From: Neobacillus jeddahensis
GTDB taxonomy: Bacteria; Bacillota; Bacilli; Bacillales; Cytobacillaceae
Reading direction: 5' to 3'
DNA length: 34,389 bases
Assembly (NCBI RefSeq): GCF_000612625.1
Contig: NZ_CCAS010000042.1
Location: forward strand, 1 to 34,389
Both the position numbers and the translations under genes were made by a program. Under the pieces are notes generated by a model, which had not been told where the DNA came from, searched no databases, and was given only the letters and a program-made list of their open reading frames with translations. The stretch's first letter is position 1, and each line of letters begins with the position of its first letter. Positions 15,563-24,671 of the stretch are shown here, piece after piece.

Positions 15563-16642
15563 ATGAAGGAACAGAAAACAGTTTACCAAGCCGCGATTGA
15601 CCGTGGAGTAAGTCGACGCGACTTCTTGAAAATGTGCACAGCTTTGGCTGCTACTTTGGGTCTAGAGTTTACTCAATCAGACCAAGTGGTTAAAGCTATG
15701 GAAACAAAGTCAAGAGTACCAGTTGTTTGGCTGCAATTCCAAGATTGTACAGGGTGTTCCGAATCATTTATTCGATCATCACAACCAAAGACTGAAAGCG
15801 TTTTACTTGATATGATTTCACTAGAATATTCGGAAGTGCTTTCGGCAGCAGCAGGTCACCAAGTTGAAGCCTCCATGAAACAAGTACTTAAGGATTACAA
15901 GGGAGAGTATGTTCTTGCTGTGGAAGGAAGCATACCTGATGATGATGCATTCCTGAGTGTTGCAGGGCAATCTGCCAAGGCAACATTCCTTGAAATGGCA
16001 GAAGATGCAAAGGCAATCATTGCCTATGGATCGTGTTCCTCGTGGGGGGGGATCGCCGCTGCTCATCCCAATCCAACAGGTGCCAAACCGATTACAAACT
16101 TTGTGAAGGGCACGCCAACAATCCTTGTACCTGGTTGTCCACCAATAGCTGAAGTTATGACGGGCGTAATTGCTCATATCATTACATTTGGTAAATTACC
16201 GGAGTTGGATCATTTGGGCCGTCCCAAAGCTTTTTATCGCCATCGTATTCACGACAAGTGTAATCGCCGTGCATATTTTGATGCCGGCTTATTTGTTGAG
16301 TCTTTCGATGATGAAGGGGCAAAACAAGGTTATTGCCTATATAAAATGGGATGTAAAGGTCCAACAACATATAACTCATGTGCAGAAATGCGCTGGAACG
16401 GTGGGGTAAGTTACCCGATTCAATCAGGTAATCCGTGTATAGGGTGTTCGGAAAAAGACTTCTGGGATAATGGCCCATTATTCACAAGAAGAGCCAAAAT
16501 TCCTGGAACACAAACCACTATTAATCCGGATGCCGTTGGTCTCGCAACCATTGGATTAGCAACCGCCGGTATTGCCGTTCATGCCACAGGAACTGTGATC
16601 AAGAAAAAGAAAGATGACAAACGAGGTGAAGACCATGAGTGA
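15563..16642 (+). CDS. hyaA: [NiFe]-hydrogenase small subunit, Tat-exported and membrane-anchored
   Basis: The 359-residue small subunit carries three Fe-S clusters that pass electrons from the NiFe site. A twin-arginine signal SRRDFLKM (Arg18-Arg19) marks it for Tat export. Proximal-cluster ligands are Cys62 and Cys65 in DCTGC, the Cys of YGSCSSWGG and that of VPGCPP. The distal His/Cys set begins in IHDKC, and the medial cluster uses NSC and NPCIGC. A C-terminal hydrophobic helix (about 315-345) anchors it in the membrane. Gly occupies both positions that hold extra Cys in O2-tolerant enzymes (DCTGC, SSWGG), so this is a standard proximal cluster. GGAGGGG precedes the ATG. The end overlaps the large subunit by 8 bases. 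Confidence 0.95.
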   Translation: MKEQKTVYQAAIDRGVSRRDFLKMCTALAATLGLEFTQSDQVVKAMETKSRVPVVWLQFQDCTGCSESFIRSSQPKTESVLLDMISLEYSEVLSAAAGHQVEASMKQVLKDYKGEYVLAVEGSIPDDDAFLSVAGQSAKATFLEMAEDAKAIIAYGSCSSWGGIAAAHPNPTGAKPITNFVKGTPTILVPGCPPIAEVMTGVIAHIITFGKLPELDHLGRPKAFYRHRIHDKCNRRAYFDAGLFVESFDDEGAKQGYCLYKMGCKGPTTYNSCAEMRWNGGVSYPIQSGNPCIGCSEKDFWDNGPLFTRRAKIPGTQTTINPDAVGLATIGLATAGIAVHATGTVIKKKKDDKRGEDHE

Positions 16643-18356
16643 ACGTATAGTAGTAGATCCAATCACAAGAATTGAAGGTCACTTACGTGTTGAAGTCGAT
16701 ATAGATGAACAAGGCGTCATTAAAGAAGCATATAGCTCTGGGACTGCAGTACGCGGCTTAGAATTGATTGTTAAGGATCGAGACCCGCGTGATGTTTGGG
16801 CTTATGTTCAGCGAATATGTGGTGTTTGTACAACTGTGCATGCACTTGCTTCCATTCGTTCAGTAGAAGATGCATTAGAAATCAAAATCCCGAGAAATGC
16901 TCATTTGATTCGTGAAATCATGAATGAGGCAATCTTCATTCATGACCATGTCGTTCATTTTTATCACTTGCATGCCTTGGATTGGGTGGATGTTGTCAGT
17001 GCAATTAGTGCAAATCCTGCAGAAACCTCTAAGCTTGCTCAGTCCATCTCAAGCTGGCCAAAATCATCTCCAGGTTATTTTCTGGATGTTCAAAACAAAG
17101 TGAAAAAATTAGTTGAAAGTGGTCAATTGGGTATCTTTGCAAATGGTTATTGGGGGCATAAAGCTTATAAGCTTCCACCAGAAGTAAATTTACTTGCTGT
17201 TGCGCATTATTTAGAAGCGTTGGATTGGCAAAAAGAAATCGTTAAGATTCACACTATTTTTGGTGGTAAAAACCCGCATCCTCATTATGTAGTCGGTGGA
17301 ATGGCTACACCGCTTGATATCGATAGTGATAATGGAATACATGCTGAACGATTGATGCACGTTTCTCAGCTCATTGACCAAGCGAGGGAATTTGTTACCC
17401 AGGTTTATATTCCCGATTTATTAGCGATAGGTTCATTTTATAAAGATTGGACTTATGGTGGTGGCTTAAACAATTACTTGTGCTATGGAGACTTTTCAAC
17501 GGGTGATCTTTATGATACAAAGCTTTACCGGATGCCACGGGGTATTATCTTAAACGGTAATCTAAAAGAAGTATTAGATGTTGACCTTAAAGATCCTAAA
17601 CACGTCCAGGAATTTATTGATCACTCTTGGTACACCTATGATGGAGATAGAGGTGGAAAAGGAAAGCATCCATTTGATGGTGAAACGACCCTTGATTATA
17701 CAGGTCCAAAAGCACCATTTAAGACCTTGGACACTGATAAGGAATATAGCTGGTTAAAAGCGCCACGTTGGAAGGAACATCCGATGGAAACGGGACCGCT
17801 GGCAAGGATGATGGTGGGCTATGCTTCTGGTAAAGAAGAGATCGTCAACATTGTCGACGAAACATTGAAAAAGCTAGAACTTCCAATGGATGCTTTACAA
17901 TCTGCATTAGGGCGTACTGTCGCACGCGGCCTCGAGTCTGTTCTCATTTCAGGATGGATGCGGAACGATATGGATGAATTATTAGCAAACGTTAAGAGTG
18001 GCAATCAGACTACATTTGATCGAACAAAATGGGATCCAAATACATGGCCGGAACGTGCCAAAGGTGTGGGCTGGATGGAGGCTCCACGTGGAGCACTTGG
18101 ACATTGGATTGATATAAAGGATGGAAAAACCTATAACTATCAGGCTGTTGTTCCGTCTACTTGGAATGCTTCGCCACGCGATCATCAAAATAAAATTGGC
18201 GCCTATGAAGCAGCATTAAAAGGAACACCTATGCTAGATAAAGAGCAGCCGTTAGAAATCATGAGGATTATCCATTCATTTGACCCATGTCTTGCATGTG
18301 CCGTTCACTTAACCGATTTGGAAACAAATAAAACGACTGAAATTCGTTTAGGTTAG
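16635..18356 (+). CDS. hyaB: [NiFe]-hydrogenase large subunit
   Basis: The 573-residue catalytic subunit binds Ni-Fe(CN)2CO. Nickel ligands are Cys62 and Cys65 in RICGVC and Cys552 and Cys555 in DPCLACAVH. After His558 a 15-residue tail (LTDLETNKTTEIRLG) remains, the part removed by the maturation protease once nickel is in place. The ATG at 16635 lies 6 bases after GAGGTG; the ATG at 16614 in the same frame is within the small-subunit gene and lacks a ribosome site. There is no signal peptide, so it crosses the membrane with the small subunit. The group-1 uptake class is likely, from the Tat signal and the cytochrome b partner; the exact subgroup was not resolved. Confidence 0.96.
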   Translation: MSERIVVDPITRIEGHLRVEVDIDEQGVIKEAYSSGTAVRGLELIVKDRDPRDVWAYVQRICGVCTTVHALASIRSVEDALEIKIPRNAHLIREIMNEAIFIHDHVVHFYHLHALDWVDVVSAISANPAETSKLAQSISSWPKSSPGYFLDVQNKVKKLVESGQLGIFANGYWGHKAYKLPPEVNLLAVAHYLEALDWQKEIVKIHTIFGGKNPHPHYVVGGMATPLDIDSDNGIHAERLMHVSQLIDQAREFVTQVYIPDLLAIGSFYKDWTYGGGLNNYLCYGDFSTGDLYDTKLYRMPRGIILNGNLKEVLDVDLKDPKHVQEFIDHSWYTYDGDRGGKGKHPFDGETTLDYTGPKAPFKTLDTDKEYSWLKAPRWKEHPMETGPLARMMVGYASGKEEIVNIVDETLKKLELPMDALQSALGRTVARGLESVLISGWMRNDMDELLANVKSGNQTTFDRTKWDPNTWPERAKGVGWMEAPRGALGHWIDIKDGKTYNYQAVVPSTWNASPRDHQNKIGAYEAALKGTPMLDKEQPLEIMRIIHSFDPCLACAVHLTDLETNKTTEIRLG

Positions 18357-18366
18357 GAGTGAAAAT

Positions 18367-19161
18367 ATGGGTGCGCCAAAATTACCAACACAATCGCCTG
18401 GCCCATTTCCTGAAGATCCGATGATCAATAGCGAGAATTCATTTCACCCTGAAAGGCCCATTCAGTTCAAAAAAGTCAAAAATGAAGTGAGAGCGTATGT
18501 TTGGGAATTACCTATAAGAATTTTCCATTGGCTTAATGCGCTTGCGATTATGGTGTTAATGGTGACTGGAATTTACATCGGTAAACCGTTTGCCTCTGCT
18601 AGTATTCCAGAGGAGGCCTATTATTCTAATCTAATGGGCTGGATGAGATATGTTCACTTTTTTGCTGCGTTTATTTTTGTGGCGAATCTTTTGTTTCGCT
18701 TATATTGGGTTGCAGTCGGAAATAAATTTGCAACCTCTAACCCACTTAGATGGATTTTTTGGAAGGAATTATTCGAAACGATAAAATTCTATTTATTTTT
18801 GAAAAATAAAAAACCGCACTTTGTCGGTCACAACCCGCTAGCGCAGTTAAGCTACTGGATTTTTATCGGTCTAGGATCGTGGATTGTGATGTTAACGGGA
18901 TTTTATATGTACTTTGAGCCGCAGCCAGAATCATTCTGGGCAAAATTATTTGTTTGGGTTCCTTACGTATTTGGCGGTGATAGTTATACACTTCGTTCTT
19001 GGCATCATCTGACTGCGTGGGGATTTATGTTATTTACACTCATTCATGTCTACATGGCCTTCCGTGATGATTACCTTGAACGGAATGGCTCCATTTCATC
19101 GATGGTGACTGGATATAAGACAACGACGAACAAATCAGTTGGTGAAAAGAATAATGACTAA
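18367..19161 (+). CDS. hyaC: Hydrogenase b-type cytochrome subunit (HyaC family)
   Basis: The 264-residue membrane protein has about four helices and the HyaC/cytochrome b561 pattern of haem-ligand His residues: His54 in RIFHWLNALA, His in YVHFFAAF, and the SWHHLTAW and LIHVYMAFRDDY segments near the end. It passes electrons from the hydrogenase to menaquinone. The first 40 residues are a Pro-rich soluble extension. TTAGGAGTG precedes the ATG, 10 bases after the large-subunit stop. It overlaps the protease gene by 8 bases. Confidence 0.92.
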   Translation: MGAPKLPTQSPGPFPEDPMINSENSFHPERPIQFKKVKNEVRAYVWELPIRIFHWLNALAIMVLMVTGIYIGKPFASASIPEEAYYSNLMGWMRYVHFFAAFIFVANLLFRLYWVAVGNKFATSNPLRWIFWKELFETIKFYLFLKNKKPHFVGHNPLAQLSYWIFIGLGSWIVMLTGFYMYFEPQPESFWAKLFVWVPYVFGGDSYTLRSWHHLTAWGFMLFTLIHVYMAFRDDYLERNGSISSMVTGYKTTTNKSVGEKNND

Positions 19162-19639
19162 ACAAACAGCAAATAAAATTACCATTTTAGGAATCGGCAA
19201 CACCCTCTTCTCTGATGAGGGTGTTGGCATTCACCTTTTACCGTTACTGGTAGAAGCCTTAAAAGAAGATGAACAGATAGAAATTATTGAAGGGTTAACG
19301 GACGGGATGAAACTGCTTGGTCCTGTAGAGGACACGGATAATCTGATTATCATTGATGCGATTAATGCTGGAAAAGAAGGTGGAACAATCATTTCCTTAG
19401 AAGGGGAAGAGATTCCTGCCTATTTTGGAATCAAAATGTCCATTCACCAACTTGGATTCCAAGAAGTGTTATTCGCGGCAAAACTGCGGGAACGATACCC
19501 AAGACAAATTGTCATGTTTGGGATGCAGCCCACCTCTCTCCAACTTGGGATCGGCTTGACAGAAACGAATCAAAATAAGCTAGATGATCTATTAACTATT
19601 GTTTTGGATCAAGTTCATCGCTGGAGAACAGGATCATGA
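19154..19639 (+). CDS. hyaD: Hydrogenase maturation protease (HyaD/HupD family)
   Basis: The 161-residue endopeptidase cleaves the C-terminal tail of the large subunit after nickel insertion. Nickel-sensing residues are in place: Glu22 in GIGNTLFSDEGVG, Asp68 in IIIDAINAG and His98 in MSIHQLGF. An upstream in-frame TTG (19139) is rejected because ATG 19154 gives the usual N-terminus and has GGTGA upstream. It overlaps the cytochrome gene before it and the Rieske-like gene after it. Confidence 0.94.
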   Translation: MTKQTANKITILGIGNTLFSDEGVGIHLLPLLVEALKEDEQIEIIEGLTDGMKLLGPVEDTDNLIIIDAINAGKEGGTIISLEGEEIPAYFGIKMSIHQLGFQEVLFAAKLRERYPRQIVMFGMQPTSLQLGIGLTETNQNKLDDLLTIVLDQVHRWRTGS

Positions 19640-20076
19640 GACGAGGGGACTTTTTAAAGGAAATGGCAGGGAGTCTTTTCCAAACAGCAAAATCTGTTTA
19701 TGAGCCTTTTTTAAGCGAAGATTTGGAAAAGGTGGAAGTAGTTGCAGATCGAGTATTAGGGATTAGCTGGAAACCGCTAATGAAAAAAGAGGAGATTGGG
19801 TCCGATCTGGAAATGAAGTTTATAAGTGGAAGGCCTGTAATAGTCGCAAGATATGGAACGAACATGGAGGCAATTGATGGCGTTTGTCCTGTTTGTTCGA
19901 ATATTATTGTCGTAACAACACTATATTCAAGTGGGAAATGTTTGAATTGTCAAAAAACATATAATTTTAATACACGCTCTGGGGAGTTGCAGCTTAAATC
20001 TTACCCCCTAAAACTTGTCGATGATACGGTTTTTATCGGGTTTATGAATAAGAAACAGGGTGGTCATGATGCATGA
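19636..20076 (+). CDS. Rieske-like/zinc-ribbon protein of the hydrogenase operon
   Basis: The 146-residue protein is coupled to hyaD by ATGA and to hypA by an 8-base overlap. Residues 68-136 follow the outline of a Rieske domain: VIVARYGTNMEAIDGVCP, then CLNC, YNFNTRSGEL, SYPLKLVDDTVFIGF. The ligand pairs are Cys84-x2-Cys87 and Cys102-x2-Cys105 instead of the Rieske CxH and CxxH. It could therefore hold a rubredoxin-like Fe, an all-Cys cluster or zinc. The N-terminus MRRGDFLKEMAGSLF looks like a degenerate Tat motif but lacks a hydrophobic core. Some actinobacterial hydrogenase operons contain a Rieske protein proposed as electron carrier; this may be an analogue (inference). Confidence 0.75.
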   Translation: MRRGDFLKEMAGSLFQTAKSVYEPFLSEDLEKVEVVADRVLGISWKPLMKKEEIGSDLEMKFISGRPVIVARYGTNMEAIDGVCPVCSNIIVVTTLYSSGKCLNCQKTYNFNTRSGELQLKSYPLKLVDDTVFIGFMNKKQGGHDA

Positions 20077-20428
20077 AATGGCGCTAATGGGAGATATTCT
20101 TCAGTTAGTCCAGGAAGATGCTGTTGGTAAAGGAATGGATAAAATTGAAAAAGTTGAATTAATTGTTGGTGAAATCGCAAATGCCATGCCAGATGCGCTA
20201 CGAATGGCATTTGATCTTTTACGCGATCAAAATCTCCACTTTTTTTCTGTACATGCTGAACTGGTTATTCATCGTGAGGAAGCCAAAGCAATCTGTGTTC
20301 TTTGTGGTGAAAAATACAAACCTGAGCAAAAAATTGCGTTGTGCCCCATCTGCCATATTCCGTCTGGAAAGGTAGTGGCAGGGGAGACTTTTCAGGTTTT
20401 ATCATATGAGGGGAGTAATGGAAGATGA
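20069..20428 (+). CDS. hypA: Hydrogenase nickel chaperone HypA
   Basis: The 119-residue protein delivers nickel with HypB. The start at ATG 20069 gives MHEMALM with the nickel-binding His2; the frame extends upstream to GTG 20060 but that would bury the motif. The zinc site is Cys76, Cys79, Cys92 and Cys95 (CVLC and CPIC). GGGTGG lies upstream. It overlaps the previous gene by 8 bases and hypB by 4. Confidence 0.95.
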   Translation: MHEMALMGDILQLVQEDAVGKGMDKIEKVELIVGEIANAMPDALRMAFDLLRDQNLHFFSVHAELVIHREEAKAICVLCGEKYKPEQKIALCPICHIPSGKVVAGETFQVLSYEGSNGR

Positions 20429-21084
20429 AAGTGACATTAAGAACAGATGTATTAACGAATAACAATAAAGCAGCAGAATTTAATCGAGAGCTTTTCCAAA
20501 ACACGAAAACCTTAGTGATGAATCTAATGAGTTCACCTGGGGCAGGAAAGACTACCCTGTTGGAGGAAACTGTCCGAGTTCTTGCAGGAAAATATCGCAT
20601 TGCCGTCATTGAGGGTGATCTAGCGACGGAAAGGGACGCCGACCGAATTCGGGCAATGGGAGCAAGAGCGGTGCAGATTAATACTCATGGAGGCTGTCAT
20701 CTTGATGCGCGTATGGTTGCAGCTGCATTGGGCGAATTAGATTTGGATGAAATTGATATTCTCTTCATAGAGAATGTCGGAAATTTAGTTTGTCCCTCTG
20801 GCTATGATTTAGGACAAAAGCATAAAGTGGCTGTTTTAAGTGTGCCAGAAGGAAATGATAAAATCCCTAAATACCCACAAATGTTTATGCGTACCGAATT
20901 GGTTCTATTAAATAAACTGGATTTACTTCCATACCTTGATTTTAGCGTGGAGGAGGCAAAAAGGGATTTAGCGGAAATCAATCCGAAGTCTAACTTGCTC
21001 CCACTTTCTGCTCGGACACAGGAAGGAATGCATGAATGGTTTTTTTGGATTGAAGGAGCATATCTTAAATGGTTACAGCAGTAA
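20425..21084 (+). CDS. hypB: Hydrogenase nickel-insertion GTPase HypB
   Basis: The 219-residue GTPase powers nickel insertion into the large subunit. It has a P-loop SSPGAGKTT (37-44), the metal-site Cys91-His92 in THGGCHLDARM, and ENVGNLVCPSG and LNKLDLLPYL (NKxD). It lacks the N-terminal CxxCGC motif and the His-rich stretch found in some HypB proteins, so it should not store nickel. It overlaps hypA by 4 bases and hypF by 16. Confidence 0.95.
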   Translation: MKVTLRTDVLTNNNKAAEFNRELFQNTKTLVMNLMSSPGAGKTTLLEETVRVLAGKYRIAVIEGDLATERDADRIRAMGARAVQINTHGGCHLDARMVAAALGELDLDEIDILFIENVGNLVCPSGYDLGQKHKVAVLSVPEGNDKIPKYPQMFMRTELVLLNKLDLLPYLDFSVEEAKRDLAEINPKSNLLPLSARTQEGMHEWFFWIEGAYLKWLQQ

Positions 21085-23378
21085 AAATTGCCGTTCGCGG
21101 AAGAGTACAGGGGGTCGGTTTTCGCCCGTTTGTATTTCAGCTTGCCGATAAATATCAGTTAAATGGTACCGTTCAGAACAATATGGATGGGGTTAAAATC
21201 CACCTCGAAGGAGAAAAGCAGGCGATAAATGACTTTTTATTGGACCTGAAAACCAATGCTCCAAGACTATCAAAAATTAATGAAATTTTAGCAGAGGATG
21301 GACAAACGCTCAACCTCTCTGATTTTACGATCCTAACGAGCAAACGAAGTGGGACTTCGATGCTGGTAATCCCGATTGATTCGGCAGTTTGCGAGGAATG
21401 TCTGCAGGAGATGAAGGATCCTACTAATTTTCGCTATCAATACCCGTTTATCAATTGTACTCAGTGCGGACCACGTTACACCATTATTTCGGAGTTACCA
21501 TATGACCGGCCATACACTTCGATGAAGGACTTCCCGATGTGTGATGATTGCAGGAAAGAGTATGAAGATCCAACTAATCGACGCCATCATGCGCAGCCGA
21601 TTGCTTGTCCAAAATGTGGGCCACAAGTGCGGTTACTCGAAAGTAATGGGTTAGAAGTTGATTCCGAGAACCCAATAAAGAAAACGATACAGTTGTTGAA
21701 GGCGGGAAAAATTATCGCGATCAAGGGGATAGGCGGTTATCATCTTTGTTGCGATGCTCGGAATGAATGGTCCGTTTCAGAATTGCGCAGAAGGAAAAAT
21801 CGGCCAGTACGACCACTCGCCGTCATGGCTTCATCGATATCAGCCGTTCAAGAACTTGCTGAAATAAATGAAGCTGAGCATGATCTAGTGGTGAGCCCTG
21901 AATCACCGATTGTGGTATTGAAGAAAACTGAACAGTATTCGTTAGCAGAAGGCGTAGCACCAAGTATGAGCACGATAGGGATTATGCTTCCCTATACTCC
22001 GCTTCATCATTTACTCTTTACAGACCCTGAACTGACTTGCCTCGTCATGACGAGTGCAAACCCTTCAGGAATGCCAATTCTTTACCAAGATGATGAGGCA
22101 ATACAATATCTAAATGGGATTGCCGATTTTTATCTCGTTCATAATCGGGAGATTCTGCATCCAGTCGATGATTCTGTCGTTCAAATAAATAATGGAACAC
22201 TTGATTTTCTACGCAGATCGAGAGGATACGTTCCCGACCCGTTTTTTACAAGTACAGATGTGTCAGGAATTGTTGCTTTTGGTGGACAGCAGAAGAGTAC
22301 CTTCGCCATCGGTCGAAATGAACAGATTTTTGTCGGACCACATATAGGAGATTTAGAAAATATCGATACAATCGACCATTACAAAAAAGAATTAGACCAT
22401 CTATTAAAGTGGATGGATATATCAAAAACTACGGCGGTGATTGATGCCCACCCCGACTATTATGTTCAGACACTAGCAAAAGAGTCTAGGATTGATGATG
22501 TAATAGAAGTTCAGCATCACCACGCGCATATGGCAGCGTGTTTAGAAGAACATCAAATCCCTGGTGAGGCTTATGGAATCATTCTGGATGGAACGGGCTA
22601 TGGCTTAGATGGCAACATTTGGGGGTTCGAAATTTTCTATGGAGATGCGGCTGAATATAAACGGCTGGCTCATTTACACTATACCCCACTTCCTGGTGGA
22701 GAAAAGTGCATTCGAGAGCCATGGCGAAATGCGGCAGCGATGCTCATTTCATTACAAGGAGAAACCGGCCTTTCACTAGCAAAGTCCATTTTTCCAGATA
22801 AAGCTTCTGAGATTGATATTTTAAAAGCAATGATTGAAAAAAAGATCAATACGGTTTATGCAGGAACCTGCGGCCGCCTATTCGATGCTGTTAGTGCCAT
22901 GTGTGATGTCACAAAGGTTTCAAGTTACGATGGAGAGGCCGCCATTCAATTAGCAGAGTTAGTGAATGATCAGTTAATGTATGAACCCTACAGCTTTCAA
23001 CTACTTGATAATGGCACTCTAACAATTCAGTTTGCTGAGATGATCAAAGAAATTGCTTTTGATGTTTTAAGTTGTCAGGATGTTCGCATCATTAGTGGGA
23101 GATTTCATGAAACAGTGGTTCAGGCAGTAATAACAGCAATGGAGAAAATTACGGCAAAAAACCTTGCTCATCATAAAAAGGTTGTGTTATCAGGAGGAAG
23201 TTTTCATAATCGTTATTTACGGAAAAGAATCATGACTGAATTAAGCAAAAAAGATTTTTCTGTATTTGTTCCCGAAAAAGTTCCATGTAATGATGGCGGG
23301 TTATCATACGGTCAATTAGTTGTTGCCGCGGCAAGAAGGAGGGCACATTCATGTGTGTTGGCGTACCAGCAAAAGTAG
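21069..23378 (+). CDS. hypF: Carbamoyltransferase HypF
   Basis: The 769-residue enzyme transfers carbamoyl from carbamoyl phosphate to the C-terminal Cys of HypE, the first step in making the CN ligands. Domains in order: acylphosphatase (VRGRVQGVGFRPF, residues 8-20), two zinc fingers (CEECLQEM…CTQC and CDDCRKEY…CPKC, about 113-180), a YrdC/Sua5-like part, and a Kae1-like part with HHHAH near 482-486. Length is normal. The start lies inside the end of hypB, and hypC starts 28 bases before its stop. Confidence 0.96.
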   Translation: MVTAVKIAVRGRVQGVGFRPFVFQLADKYQLNGTVQNNMDGVKIHLEGEKQAINDFLLDLKTNAPRLSKINEILAEDGQTLNLSDFTILTSKRSGTSMLVIPIDSAVCEECLQEMKDPTNFRYQYPFINCTQCGPRYTIISELPYDRPYTSMKDFPMCDDCRKEYEDPTNRRHHAQPIACPKCGPQVRLLESNGLEVDSENPIKKTIQLLKAGKIIAIKGIGGYHLCCDARNEWSVSELRRRKNRPVRPLAVMASSISAVQELAEINEAEHDLVVSPESPIVVLKKTEQYSLAEGVAPSMSTIGIMLPYTPLHHLLFTDPELTCLVMTSANPSGMPILYQDDEAIQYLNGIADFYLVHNREILHPVDDSVVQINNGTLDFLRRSRGYVPDPFFTSTDVSGIVAFGGQQKSTFAIGRNEQIFVGPHIGDLENIDTIDHYKKELDHLLKWMDISKTTAVIDAHPDYYVQTLAKESRIDDVIEVQHHHAHMAACLEEHQIPGEAYGIILDGTGYGLDGNIWGFEIFYGDAAEYKRLAHLHYTPLPGGEKCIREPWRNAAAMLISLQGETGLSLAKSIFPDKASEIDILKAMIEKKINTVYAGTCGRLFDAVSAMCDVTKVSSYDGEAAIQLAELVNDQLMYEPYSFQLLDNGTLTIQFAEMIKEIAFDVLSCQDVRIISGRFHETVVQAVITAMEKITAKNLAHHKKVVLSGGSFHNRYLRKRIMTELSKKDFSVFVPEKVPCNDGGLSYGQLVVAAARRRAHSCVLAYQQK

Positions 23379-23587
23379 TGAAAAAAATGGAGTATAGTGC
23401 GGTTGTGGATGTGATGGGGTCACAGACAACGGTGGGCATTATTTTCGTACCTGAAGTGGAGCTTGAGGATTATGTCATTGTTCATGCTGGTCAGGCAATG
23501 AGTATAGTCGACGAAACCTATGCAAAACAGAGTGTGGAGGAATGGAGGAAACTAATCAATGCTCGAAATTCTGAAGCAGTCCAATAA
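23351..23587 (+). CDS. hypC: Hydrogenase chaperone HypC
   Basis: The 78-residue protein begins MCVGVP with the essential Cys2 exposed after Met removal. It binds Fe(CN)2CO with HypD and brings it to the large-subunit precursor. VHAGQAMSIVDE matches the family's conserved segment. It overlaps hypF by 28 bases and hypD by 29, so all three are translationally linked. Confidence 0.95.
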   Translation: MCVGVPAKVVKKMEYSAVVDVMGSQTTVGIIFVPEVELEDYVIVHAGQAMSIVDETYAKQSVEEWRKLINARNSEAVQ

Positions 23588-24671
23588 TCCGGAAATATGT
23601 AAGCCATTAGTAGAGGCAGTAATTGAAAAAGCAATAGAATTCCAGCAAAAGTTTGGTAGAAAGCCAGCCTTTATGGAGGTTTGCGGCTCCCATACGATGG
23701 CACTTGCACGGACAGGGGTAAAGCAATGTTTGAAGGATGTGGTCAACCTTATTTCCGGTCCAGGTTGTCCGGTTTGTGTAACGGATCAGCGCTCGATTGA
23801 CGCCATGATCGCCTTAGCAGAAGGGGAGAATCGTATTATCTGTACATTTGGCGATATGATGAGAGTCCCTGGCTCGACGAGAACATTAGTAGATTCCAAG
23901 ATTTCAGGAAAGGATATCCGTGTTTTATATTCACCAGTTGATGCTGTGAAGGTGGCTATAGAAAATCCTGACAAAGAAGTTATTTTTCTTGGAGTTGGAT
24001 TTGAAACAACCATTCCAATCATGACTTTAATGGTAGGAGAAGCTGAAAAACAGGGGATCACTAACTTTTCGATTTGGATGACAACCAAGCTTGTTGAACC
24101 GGTTCTTCGCTTTTTATTGGATGCAGGAGAAGTAAATTTGGATGGTTTTTTACTTCCAGGACATGTTTCGATTGTGTTAGGGGAAGATGCTTATCAGTAT
24201 TTAGTTGATGATTACCATATATCAGGGGTGATTGCTGGCTTTGAAACAGCAGAGCTGCTTTCCTCTATCTACAAATTGCTTGACCTGATCTTAAGTGAAA
24301 AGATTTCAATAGAAAATAATCACCCTTCTGTAGTAACGAAAACAGGCAATCAAGTGATCCATCAATGGCTAGAAAAGTATTTAACGGAATGTGATGAAGC
24401 CTGGCGCGGGATTGGTGTCATTCCAAATAGTGGGTTAGATTTAAAAACCGAATACGAGCAATTTAACGCCAAGAAGCGGTTTTCCGTAGTGGTAGGAGAG
24501 CCGCGGAAGACAAAATGCCGCTGTGGAGAGGTGATCCGAGGCTTGATTACACCAAATGAATGTCCATTATTCGGAAAAGCATGCCATCCGATGAATCCCG
24601 TTGGTCCGTGCATGGTCTCCACTGAAGGTAGCTGTTCAGCCTATTATCACTACATGAGGGAGAGTTTTTAA
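23559..24671 (+). CDS. hypD: Hydrogenase iron-cyanide scaffold HypD
   Basis: The 370-residue Fe-S protein assembles the Fe(CN)2CO unit. Conserved features are CGSHTMALARTG, SGPGCPVCVT, the GFETT segment, and a C-terminal Cys-rich tail (CRCGEVIRG, ECPLFGKAC, GPCMVSTEGSC) for the [4Fe-4S] cluster. GGAGG is upstream of the ATG at 23559, within hypC. The stop shares a base with the hypE start. Confidence 0.96.
   Translation: MLEILKQSNNPEICKPLVEAVIEKAIEFQQKFGRKPAFMEVCGSHTMALARTGVKQCLKDVVNLISGPGCPVCVTDQRSIDAMIALAEGENRIICTFGDMMRVPGSTRTLVDSKISGKDIRVLYSPVDAVKVAIENPDKEVIFLGVGFETTIPIMTLMVGEAEKQGITNFSIWMTTKLVEPVLRFLLDAGEVNLDGFLLPGHVSIVLGEDAYQYLVDDYHISGVIAGFETAELLSSIYKLLDLILSEKISIENNHPSVVTKTGNQVIHQWLEKYLTECDEAWRGIGVIPNSGLDLKTEYEQFNAKKRFSVVVGEPRKTKCRCGEVIRGLITPNECPLFGKACHPMNPVGPCMVSTEGSCSAYYHYMRESF

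Noticed and set aside
15821..16478. Minus-strand frames of 118 and 98 residues within the hydrogenase small-subunit gene
   Set aside because: Cys/His-rich composition mirrors the complementary strand of a metalloprotein gene; the sense frame is complete and conserved.
15563..16642. Assignment as an O2-tolerant (group 1d type) hydrogenase
   Set aside because: The two extra proximal-cluster Cys are absent: both positions are Gly.
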